A stretch of 42,603 nucleotides of DNA from Alphaproteobacteria bacterium. Its GTDB lineage: Bacteria; Pseudomonadota; Alphaproteobacteria; Micropepsales; Micropepsaceae. Every line of letters begins with the position of its first letter. Positions within the stretch are counted from its first letter, which is position 1. The notes below the pieces were generated by a model, which searched no databases, had not been told where the DNA came from, and saw only the letters and a list, made by a program, of their open reading frames with translations. Below are positions 34,932-42,603 of this stretch, in pieces. A program made the position numbers and the translations under genes. The stretch covers positions 1 through 42,603 of the forward strand of contig SHWE01000014.1 of assembly GCA_009693985.1 (NCBI GenBank), written 5' to 3'.

Positions 34932-34953
34932 AAATTCACGGTTCCGTGAATTT
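34932..34953. promoter_or_regulatory. Perfect palindrome upstream of the propeller pair
   Basis: AAATTCACGG (34932-34941), TT, then CCGTGAATTT (34944-34953): 10-bp arms with no mismatch. It lies 56 bases before the ATG at 35010. It has no U-run, so it looks like an operator for a dimeric repressor or activator. Confidence 0.5.
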
Positions 34954-35009
34954 CCTGCAATGCCTTACCTTCAAAAGATAATCCGGTTCGGAATCCTGGG
35001 AGGGATCCT

Positions 35010-36077
35010 ATGAAGAAAACTCTGTTGTCGTCGCTTGCCGTCGCCGCGGTGCTGGCCGCGGCTCCTGCGCTCGCCCAAAACAAGGCGACCGTGACGGGCG
35101 TGCCCGAAATCAAATTCACTTCGGTGCCGAACTTCCTCAAACCGCCGCCGGGCCAATATCTCGGGGAATCGGTTGCCGTCGCGACCAATTCCAAGGGCTA
35201 TGTCTACGTCTTCCATCGCAGCGCGCCGACCACGAAGCTGTGGGAGTTCGACGCCAACGGCAATTTCCGCCGCGAGATCGGCAAGGACTATTACGGCTTC
35301 GAGTTCGCCCATTCGGTGCGCGTCGACAAGGACGACAATATCTGGACGGTCGACGAAGGCACCAACATGGTCACCAAATTCAGCCCCGAAGGTAAGGTGC
35401 TGATGGTGCTCGGCCGCCGCGATCCCCCGCTCGGCCTCGCCGCCGCGACGCGCACCGGGCCGAACCCGCCCGATCAGAACTACATCTTCTGCCGCCCGAC
35501 CGATGTGGGCTTCGATCCGCAGGGCAACATCTTCGTCTCCGACGGCTACTGCAACAACCGCGTCGTGAAATACGACAAGGACGGCCGCTTCGTGGCGAAG
35601 TCAGGCTCCGAGAAAAACGGCAAGGAGCTCGGCCAGTTCTTCCTGCCGCACGGCTTGCAGGTCGACAATAACGGCCATGTCTGGGTCGCCGACCGCACCA
35701 ATTTCCGCTACCAGGAATTGGACAACAATCTGAAGCCGATCCGCGAGTTCACCAATATCGGCGTGGGCTGGACCGTCTGCGTGTCGCAAGGCCCGCACCA
35801 ATATGTCTTCGCCTCCAACTCCAATCCGAACGGCAATGCGCCCGGCTCGTGGGACATCACCGGCGAAATCTACAAGATGGAGCTGGACGGCACGATCATC
35901 GGCAAGTTCGGACGTCCCGGCAAAGTGGTGCCCGGATTCCAGGTCGTCCACATGATGGACTGCCGCAATCCGAACGAGATCATCATCGGCGAAATCGAAT
36001 CCTGGCGCGTGCAAAAATTCATCCTGCAACAGCCCCAAGCCGCCAACTCGACCATCAAGGCAGCGGCTGCGCAGTAG
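35010..36077 (+). CDS. Exported NHL / PAL-like six-bladed beta-propeller
   Basis: 355 residues; signal peptide ending APALAQ. The blades are recognisable from REIGKDYYGFEFAHSVRVD, DNIWTVDEGTNMVTKF, PTDVGFDPQGNIFVSDGY and EIESWRVQKF. Metal-type histidines are His101 (FAHSVRVD), His214 (LPHGLQVD) and His314 (VVHMMDC), at almost the same positions as in the 26083 protein. Two cysteines occur in CRPTDV and GYCNNRV. ATG at 35010 has GGGAGGG 5 bases upstream. It is the first gene of a pair, the second (36110) following 32 bases later, and is preceded by a palindrome. Lyase/hydrolase activity is inferred from the propeller type. Confidence 0.86.
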   Translation: MKKTLLSSLAVAAVLAAAPALAQNKATVTGVPEIKFTSVPNFLKPPPGQYLGESVAVATNSKGYVYVFHRSAPTTKLWEFDANGNFRREIGKDYYGFEFAHSVRVDKDDNIWTVDEGTNMVTKFSPEGKVLMVLGRRDPPLGLAAATRTGPNPPDQNYIFCRPTDVGFDPQGNIFVSDGYCNNRVVKYDKDGRFVAKSGSEKNGKELGQFFLPHGLQVDNNGHVWVADRTNFRYQELDNNLKPIREFTNIGVGWTVCVSQGPHQYVFASNSNPNGNAPGSWDITGEIYKMELDGTIIGKFGRPGKVVPGFQVVHMMDCRNPNEIIIGEIESWRVQKFILQQPQAANSTIKAAAAQ

Positions 36078-36109
36078 CACGTCCACGCACCAGAACCAGG
36101 AGACTTTCG

Positions 36110-37168
36110 ATGAAACGCTTTATTCCTTTTCTGCTAGCGGCGACGTGCCTTGCCGGCTTTCCGGCCGCCGCCCAAAACAACGTTCCTGAAATCGCCTTCG
36201 ATTCCGCCACCAACGCACTGACGACGCCCGACGACATCTATCTCGGCGAAGTCGGCGGCGTGGCGACGGATTCGCGCGGCAATATCTTCGTCTATACGCG
36301 CACCGGCCATCCCACGATCTCGCTCGGCGGCGCGCGTGCCTTCGCGCATGGTGGCTCGAAACTATTCCAGTTCGACCGCAACGGCCGATTCACCCGCGAG
36401 ATCGGCAAGGACCTCTACGGCTTCATGTTCGCCCAGCAGGTCCGCGTCGATGCGCAGGACAATATCTGGGCCGTCGATCAGATGACCAATATGATCATCA
36501 AATTCGATCCCCAGGGCCGCGTCGCCTTGTTGTTGGGCCGTAAGGCGGAAGGCACGCCCATTCCGACACCAGCGGCGCCGGCGGTGCCTCCGGGCATGCC
36601 CGGTGCGGCGGCGGGCTCGGGACAGCCGCGCGACGTGTTCAACCGTCCGACCGACATTGCCTGGGATGCCCAAGGCAACATCTTCATCGCCGACGGACAG
36701 GGCAATGCGCGCGTCGCCAAGTTCGACAAGGATGGCGTGTTCGTCAAATCATGGGGCTCGAAGGGCAACGGCCCCGGACAGTTCGACGTCGTGCGCAGCA
36801 TCGCGGTGACCGCTCAGGGCGATGTCTATGTCGCCGACGGCGGAAACAACCATCGCATCCAGGTGTTCGACAATAATGGGACGTTCAAGAGCGAGTTCGC
36901 GGCCGTGGGCAACCCGCAGGCGATCTGCCTGACCACCGGCGCAAACCCGGTGCTGTTCGTTTCCAACACCAATCCGCCGACCAACATCGACACGGCCGGC
37001 GAGATCTACAAGATGGATCTGAGCGGCAAGGTGCTGGGCAAATTCGGCCGGGCGGGAAAGCTGCTGAAGGAATTCGGTACCGTCAACGCCATCGACTGCC
37101 GCAATCCCAATCAGCTTTATGTCGGCGAGATCGGCAATCTTCGCGTGCAGAAGATCACGCTGAAATAA
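36110..37168 (+). CDS. Exported NHL beta-propeller lacking the histidine triad
   Basis: 352 residues; signal peptide ending FPAAAQ. It aligns with its neighbour from LGEVGGVATDSRGNIFVYTR through REIGKDLYGFMFAQQVRVD, DNIWAVDQMTNMIIKFDP, PTDIAWDAQGNIFIADGQ and IDCRNPNQLYVGEIG. At the three places where the other propellers have histidine it has Gln109 (FAQQV), Arg229 (VVRSI) and Asn326 (TVNAI). A proline/glycine-rich insertion lies near 148-170. The fold is kept but the metal site would be gone, so it may be a binding or regulatory partner of the active neighbour. ATG at 36110 is preceded by AGGAG. A strong terminator follows. Confidence 0.85.
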   Translation: MKRFIPFLLAATCLAGFPAAAQNNVPEIAFDSATNALTTPDDIYLGEVGGVATDSRGNIFVYTRTGHPTISLGGARAFAHGGSKLFQFDRNGRFTREIGKDLYGFMFAQQVRVDAQDNIWAVDQMTNMIIKFDPQGRVALLLGRKAEGTPIPTPAAPAVPPGMPGAAAGSGQPRDVFNRPTDIAWDAQGNIFIADGQGNARVAKFDKDGVFVKSWGSKGNGPGQFDVVRSIAVTAQGDVYVADGGNNHRIQVFDNNGTFKSEFAAVGNPQAICLTTGANPVLFVSNTNPPTNIDTAGEIYKMDLSGKVLGKFGRAGKLLKEFGTVNAIDCRNPNQLYVGEIGNLRVQKITLK

Positions 37169-37189
37169 CCAAGCCGCATAGCTTGAAAG

Positions 37190-37229
37190 AAGGGCCATGG
37201 TGGTTTTCCACCATGGCCCTTCTTTTTTT
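37190..37229 (+). terminator. Strong Rho-independent terminator after the propeller pair
   Basis: GGGCCATGGTGG (37192-37203), TTTT loop, CCACCATGGCCC (37208-37219), then TTC and a run of T. A 12-bp perfect stem. Nearly the same hairpin recurs at 38088-38127. Confidence 0.9.
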
Positions 37230-37340
37230 GAAAACCTCGATCCCACTTGGACTTAGCTGCTGGCGCTTTCGAGGCGTTGCGGAAGCGGCTAGTCTCTTTG
37301 CTGCTGGCCAATCCCGGAAATATTGAAAATAGCGTTGCCG

Positions 37341-38087
37341 ATGCCGATGCGTGTCCTCGTTATTGTCTCGTGCTTCGCGCCGGGTGGCGCGGAGCGGCAG
37401 CTGATTGCGCTGCTTCGCGGCGCCGACCAAACGCGTCTGCAAATCTCTGTCGCCTGTCTTTACCGGCGAAACTGGCATGAGCGTGCGCAAGCCATCCCCG
37501 GCGTCACGATCCATCATCTCGGAAAATCGGGGCGCTATGCATTCATCGGCGTTATCTGGCGTGCCTACCGCTTGGCGCGCGCCCTTCAGCCCGATGTGGT
37601 TTACGGCTACATGACTCCGCAAGACATGATCGCGCTTCTCGTCGGGAAGCTGACGGGCGCGAGGGTGATTTGGGCGATCCGGAATTCCCATACGCCGCTT
37701 GGCGCATATAATCTGTTGCATAGATTTCTTGTGCTGGCCGCCAGAGCCCTGGCACGATTTCCCAACCTCATCATCGCCAATTCTTCCGCCGGCGCCGCGG
37801 ACTATGAAGCAGCGGGTTATCCGGCAGCGCGCATTCAGGTGATTCCCAACGGCATCGATCTGACAGATTTCGTCCGCGATGAAGCGGGACGCGAGGAATG
37901 GCGCAAGCACCACGAGCCTGAAATCTGGATAGAGCTTCTGACGGCTGAAGGCTTTCGTCATCCGAAGGTACGGTGGACGACGCCGAGCAGGTTGGGACGT
38001 TTCGGAAGTCCGCTTTCCGCACGCGCGATTCAATATTTCCTGTTCAGCCATTTTAGCTTGCGCATGGTTCGCGCCCCTCGCGCATAA
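37341..38087 (+). pseudogene. Truncated GT4-type glycosyltransferase
   Basis: About 248 residues beginning MPMRVLVIVSCF. The N-terminal half is a good GT-B acceptor domain: APGGAERQLIALLRG, LARALQPDVVYGYM, IALLVGKLTGARVIWAIR and the hinge IQVIPNGIDLTDF. After about residue 205 the donor-binding half (with the EX7E motif) is absent and is replaced by about 50 residues (EIWIELLTAEGFRHPKV...) that match no family I know. The enzyme would have no nucleotide-sugar site. It lies between two near-identical terminators. The start is unclear: TTG 37323, ATG 37341 or ATG 37347. Confidence 0.65.
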
Positions 38088-38127
38088 AAAAGGGCCATGG
38101 TGGATTTCACCATGGCCCTTCGTTTTT
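38088..38127. terminator. Bidirectional terminator, copy of the one at 37190
   Basis: GGGCCATGGTG (38092-38102), loop GATTT, CACCATGGCCC (38108-38118). A T-run follows on the plus strand (38123-38127), and on the minus strand too because AAAAAA precedes the stem (38086-38091). It serves the truncated glycosyltransferase and the convergent PRC-like gene. Confidence 0.87.
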
Positions 38128-38157
38128 AACCCGCGGCAGCGACGCGAGAGATTTATG

Positions 38158-38709
38158 TTATCCGCGGAGATTTCCTCGCACGCCCAGATTGATCGCCACG
38201 GTGCGGTCGGTCTTGGTCTTGGCCATCGCCACGATGTCAGCCTTGGACGTGGTCGCGGCGTGGACGGTCTTGCCTCTATCGCTGAGCAGGTCCGTCGACA
38301 TTGAAACCGCGATGCCCGACGACGTCTGGACCTGCGCCAGACGGTTCGTCTGATCGACCGCCAGGATATGACCCAAACGCTCGCCGTGGGCGCCGATCAC
38401 CGTCTTGCCTTCCATGGCGGCAAATTTGACGTTGGTGAACACCACGGTCTGGTCGCCGAACGCAGCCTCATCGGAAAGGCTGCTGTTGCTCAGCAGTTCT
38501 TCATCCGTGATTTCCGTGCTGCCGCGCAGCGCGGCCGGCGTCACGTTCTTGCCGTAGAGCGCGCGAAGCTGCGCAGGGGTCGGCGATTTCGCGGAGCCGA
38601 TATTCATGCCGGTGTTCCATTTCGAATTGCTGAAATAGTTCGCCGACGCCGGCGCGGCAACGACCGCCGACAGAAGCAGCGCGGACGCGATTTGCAGAAG
38701 CGTTTTCAT
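38158..38709 (-). CDS. Exported PRC-barrel-like protein
   Basis: 183 residues; a clear signal peptide (MKTLLQIASALLLSAVVAA, cleaved after PASA). The middle has KSPTPAQLRALYG and DEELLSNSSLSDEAAFG. The C-terminal half, MEGKTVIGAHGERLGHILA, VDQTNRLAQVQTSSGIAVSM and ADIVAMAKTKTD, has the strand pattern of a PRC barrel. Function unknown; relatives are small exported proteins of alphaproteobacteria. ATG at 38709 with AGGAGGAAT upstream. It shares a bidirectional terminator with the upstream-facing neighbour. Confidence 0.78.
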   Translation of the reverse strand: MKTLLQIASALLLSAVVAAPASANYFSNSKWNTGMNIGSAKSPTPAQLRALYGKNVTPAALRGSTEITDEELLSNSSLSDEAAFGDQTVVFTNVKFAAMEGKTVIGAHGERLGHILAVDQTNRLAQVQTSSGIAVSMSTDLLSDRGKTVHAATTSKADIVAMAKTKTDRTVAINLGVRGNLRG

Positions 38710-38948
38710 GGCTCATTCCTCCTGAGCAAATTTTTCCCAGCTATATTTCCCTCATCGGGTCCACGTCATGGCCGGACCTTGCAAAGAGAACGCGCGAAAT
38801 TGTCGGGTGACGCCGATAAATTTTGTCGGGGAAATTCCGTCGCTTAGCGTTGCGCAATGCGGCGCGGAGCGGACCGAGTTATGGCCGCGTCCGCCGCATT
38901 GACTTGGGCGCAAGCGTAAGAAAAACAACGTATACGGAGCAATTATGG

Positions 38949-39683
38949 CTAAGCCAGCGACTCCTTCAACGTCTCGACGAGATGGTGCCAGGCATGCTCG
39001 GCCTGGTGCTCGTGATAGACATTGTGGTCCTTCACGCACCAGCCGTGGCGCGCGCCGGCGTAAACTTCGCCGTCATAATTGACCCCGCCCGCATCGAGCG
39101 CGTCCTTCAGTTTCTGCACCGCTTCGGACGGCATGGTGCGGTCTTCGATGGCGAAGCCGAAATACATCCGCGCTTTGATCTTGGACGCGAGCGTGTGCGG
39201 GGAATCGGGCACATCGGAGGCCAATTGGCTGCCGTGGAACGAGACCGCGGCGCCGACTTTGCCGGGCTCGGCCGCCGCCGTGCGCATCGCCATGCCGCCG
39301 CCCATGCAATAGCCGGCGGTGCCTATTCTGCCGTTCACCTCTTTCTGCGCCAGCAGGAACTCGACGAAGGCATGCGCGTCTTTTTCGATGCCCGCCGGAG
39401 TGACCGAGGGGCGCAGCTCGCCCATGCGCGCCGTCGTCTTCTCCTCGCCGAATTTGAAGTTCTCATATACGGGCGCTGGACCCACCCGGTAGAACGGGTT
39501 GGGCACCAGCACGACGAAACCATCGCCCGCCAGCCGTTTCGCCATTTCGGTAAAGACGGGCCTTCTTCCACCGATGTCGGTGTACAGGATGACGCCGGGC
39601 CATTTGCCGTTCCCATCGGGAATGATGAGATCGCAGTCGCAAACGCCGTCGGCGGTTTTGATGTCGACTTGTTTTTCAATCAT
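38949..39683 (-). CDS. Dienelactone hydrolase family protein
   Basis: 244 residues with an alpha/beta-hydrolase fold. The catalytic triad is that of dienelactone hydrolases: Cys126 in the nucleophile elbow GYCMGGGMAM, Asp181 (IEDRTMP) and His213 (GARHGWC). The N-terminal VILYTDIGGRRP forms the oxyanion region. Typical substrates are dienelactones from chloroaromatic breakdown; many relatives are general esterases. It begins 18 bases after the stop of the glutathione S-transferase gene upstream and probably shares its transcript. No signal peptide. Confidence 0.9.
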   Translation of the reverse strand: MIEKQVDIKTADGVCDCDLIIPDGNGKWPGVILYTDIGGRRPVFTEMAKRLAGDGFVVLVPNPFYRVGPAPVYENFKFGEEKTTARMGELRPSVTPAGIEKDAHAFVEFLLAQKEVNGRIGTAGYCMGGGMAMRTAAAEPGKVGAAVSFHGSQLASDVPDSPHTLASKIKARMYFGFAIEDRTMPSEAVQKLKDALDAGGVNYDGEVYAGARHGWCVKDHNVYHEHQAEHAWHHLVETLKESLA

Positions 39684-39701
39684 TGCAAAATCGCTCCGCT
39701 G

Positions 39702-40301
39702 CTATTCGCGCGCGCCGGGATTGCGGGCGGGCCGCGCCAGGCAGCGCTCCAACCAGGCCGAGACGTTGGCCGCGTAGGAAATGTCGATCTTGCCGTATTT
39801 GGTCAGACTGACGACGGAGCCGACATTGAGATCGGCGACGGAGAATTTCTTGCCCAGCAGCCAGTCGCGGCCCTTGAGCGCGTCATCGAGGATCTTGAGC
39901 ACCGGTGGCAGCTTGTCCGCCGCCGCCTTGGCGCCGTCCGCGTCCTTGCTGTAGCCGAGTTGGACCAGCAGCGACGGCAGCGCCAGCGGCTCCACCTCGG
40001 TCGCCGCCCACATTGTCCATTGGAAGACGCGTCCCTCGTCTTCGACACTGGCCGGATAGAGATTGCCGACGCTGTATTTCTTGGCGAGGTAGAGATTGAT
40101 GGCCAGCGATTCGAACAGCTTCAGCTCGCCGTCGGCGAAGCCCGGCACCTTGCCGTTCGGATTGATGGCGAGGAAGGACGGCTCCTTGAGCTTGTCCCAG
40201 GGCGTATCGACATGCTCGAAGGGCACGCCGCATTCCTTGGCGCACCACATCACGCGCGAGGCGCGCGACATCGGGCTGCCGTAAATCTTGATATCCGCCA
40301 T
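39702..40301 (-). CDS. Glutathione S-transferase family protein
   Basis: 199 residues. The N-terminal thioredoxin-like domain has YGSPMSRASRVMWCAKECG, with a serine near residue 12 as probable thiol activator, NGKVPGFADGE (cis-Pro53) and LFESLAINLYLAKKY (Glu64-Ser65 binding glutathione). The helical C-terminal domain has LLGKKFSVADLNVGSVV with the conserved N-capping aspartate. It probably conjugates or reduces electrophiles. ATG at 40301 fits the domain start; the frame is open further upstream. The dienelactone hydrolase gene follows by 18 bases. The gene diverges from the ATP synthase operon. Confidence 0.88.
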   Translation of the reverse strand: MADIKIYGSPMSRASRVMWCAKECGVPFEHVDTPWDKLKEPSFLAINPNGKVPGFADGELKLFESLAINLYLAKKYSVGNLYPASVEDEGRVFQWTMWAATEVEPLALPSLLVQLGYSKDADGAKAAADKLPPVLKILDDALKGRDWLLGKKFSVADLNVGSVVSLTKYGKIDISYAANVSAWLERCLARPARNPGARE

Positions 40302-40578
40302 GGTCTTCCCCTTCATCGTTTTCTTGCTGGCCCGCAAGCAAGAACCCGCAAGGCCCTTTGTCAAGCCGCGAAACCGGATTACGGGGCTCGCGGGAAGCTG
40401 ATCGGGGCTCCACACCTGAGACACCTTGGCTCGCCTCTCGATTATTGCACCCGTGTAACACCCATGCTAAGTCCCGCCCGCCGGTCCTGGGCTGTGGTCC
40501 GGCGTAAAATTATGTAAATATATCAATGCACTATCGGCGCGCGAGTCAGCGGCCGCGACCCTGAAGACGGGATACAAA

Positions 40579-41136
40579 TTGGCCTCCGGAGACTCTCACG
40601 TCGCAGGTCTGGGTTTGCGCTACGCGACCGCTATTTTCGAATTGGCGGACGAGGAGCAGGGCTTGGACGCGCTGGCCGCTGATCTGGCCGCGCTGAAGAA
40701 GATGTTGGCCGAAAGCGCCGACCTGGCACGGCTCGTCCGCTCGCCGGTATTCGCCCGCGACCAGCAGGCCAAGGGCATGGAAGCCGTGCTGAAAAAGGCA
40801 GGGGCCGGCGATCTGACGCGCCGCCTCGTGCTGCTGCTGGCGCAGAAGCGCCGCCTCTTCGCCCTCACCGGCATCATTCGCGCCTTCGAGGACCTGCTCG
40901 CCAAGCATCGCGGCGAAGTTGGCGCCGAAATCATTTCCGCGCGCCCGCTCTCCGCTGAAGAGACGGCCGAACTGAAACGTACGTTGAAAGCCAAGCTCGG
41001 CCGCGAGCCCAAGCTTGAGCTCCATGTCGATCCGACTCTTCTCGGCGGGCTGCGCCTGAAGATCGGCTCGCGCATGATCGATTCATCCTTGCGCACCAAG
41101 CTCGACAGCTTGCGCGCCGCTATGAAGGGAAACTGA
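40579..41136 (+). CDS. atpH: ATP synthase F1 delta subunit
   Basis: Part of the peripheral stalk connecting F1 to the b subunits of the membrane sector; called OSCP in mitochondria. 185 residues. The N-terminal helical bundle has LGLRYATAIFELADEEQ, and the C-terminal part has the family signature (AEIISARPLSAEE, VDPTLLGGLRLKIGSRMIDSSLRTKLDSL). The start is TTG at 40579, because no ATG lies near the conserved N-terminus; GACGGGAT about 5 bases upstream is the probable ribosome site. atpA follows after 3 bases, the usual alphaproteobacterial order, with the F0 genes located elsewhere. Confidence 0.95.
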   Translation: MASGDSHVAGLGLRYATAIFELADEEQGLDALAADLAALKKMLAESADLARLVRSPVFARDQQAKGMEAVLKKAGAGDLTRRLVLLLAQKRRLFALTGIIRAFEDLLAKHRGEVGAEIISARPLSAEETAELKRTLKAKLGREPKLELHVDPTLLGGLRLKIGSRMIDSSLRTKLDSLRAAMKGN

Positions 41137-41139
41137 CCA

Positions 41140-42603
<1,464 letters not shown>

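Noticed and set aside
37155-38051. 298-codon minus-strand frame opposite the truncated GT4 gene
   Set aside because: The plus strand has glycosyltransferase motifs; the minus frame has none and would run through the strong terminator at 37190.

Overview
The window is high-GC DNA with densely packed, often overlapping genes. The gene content points to an alphaproteobacterium, probably a soil or rhizosphere member of a Rhizobiales- or Micropepsales-like lineage: atpH followed directly by atpA, bioF-bioD-bioA, an ECF sigma factor paired with a membrane anti-sigma factor, and many exported six-bladed beta-propeller proteins. No taxonomic marker gene is present, so the lineage is an inference. No IS element, CRISPR array, prophage or plasmid origin was seen.

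Layout. 1-1.2 kb: a PhoR-type sensor kinase (minus strand, cut by the window start). 1.3-4.1 kb: an exported subtilase divergent from an ECF sigma/anti-sigma pair; both directions carry the same GGAA-N16/17-CCGTTATC promoter-like signal, so the sigma factor probably controls itself and the protease. 4.3-10.1 kb: a complete tripartite RND efflux operon (outer-membrane lipoprotein, adaptor, pump), followed 6 bp later by a degenerate polysaccharide pyruvyl transferase homologue. 11.1-13.0 kb: a DHA2 drug exporter with an ICMT-like membrane methyltransferase. 13.1 kb: tRNA-Leu(CAA). 13.3-18.5 kb: a five-gene operon in which every gene overlaps the next: bioF, bioD, bioA, an unnamed ferritin-like di-iron protein, and purH. 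18.5-21.4 kb: a UMF1-type MFS transporter with an SH3-domain exported protein, divergent from a 2-hydroxyacid dehydrogenase.

21.5-38 kb is an accessory-looking region made mostly of exported proteins: four NHL/PAL-like beta-propellers, two large metallo-beta-lactamase-fold hydrolases, a cupin, an orphan solute-binding protein with a VOC protein, and a penicillin-acylase-like lipoprotein. An EAL response regulator also lies here. Four gene remnants are scattered through it (half a chemoreceptor, a glycosyltransferase with a nonsense codon fused to the first 29 codons of a Kef-type antiporter, and half a GT4 glycosyltransferase between twin terminators), which shows repeated rearrangement. 38.1-40.3 kb: a PRC-barrel-like exported protein and a GST/dienelactone-hydrolase pair. 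40.6 kb to the end: the start of the F1 ATP synthase operon (atpH, atpA), cut by the window end.

Most notable: the di-iron protein embedded in the biotin-purine operon, and the propeller family. Three of the four propellers keep one histidine in each of three alternate blades, in the pattern of the zinc site of peptidyl-hydroxyglycine lyase, while the fourth has lost all three. A perfect 10+2+10 palindrome precedes the propeller pair at 35.0 kb.
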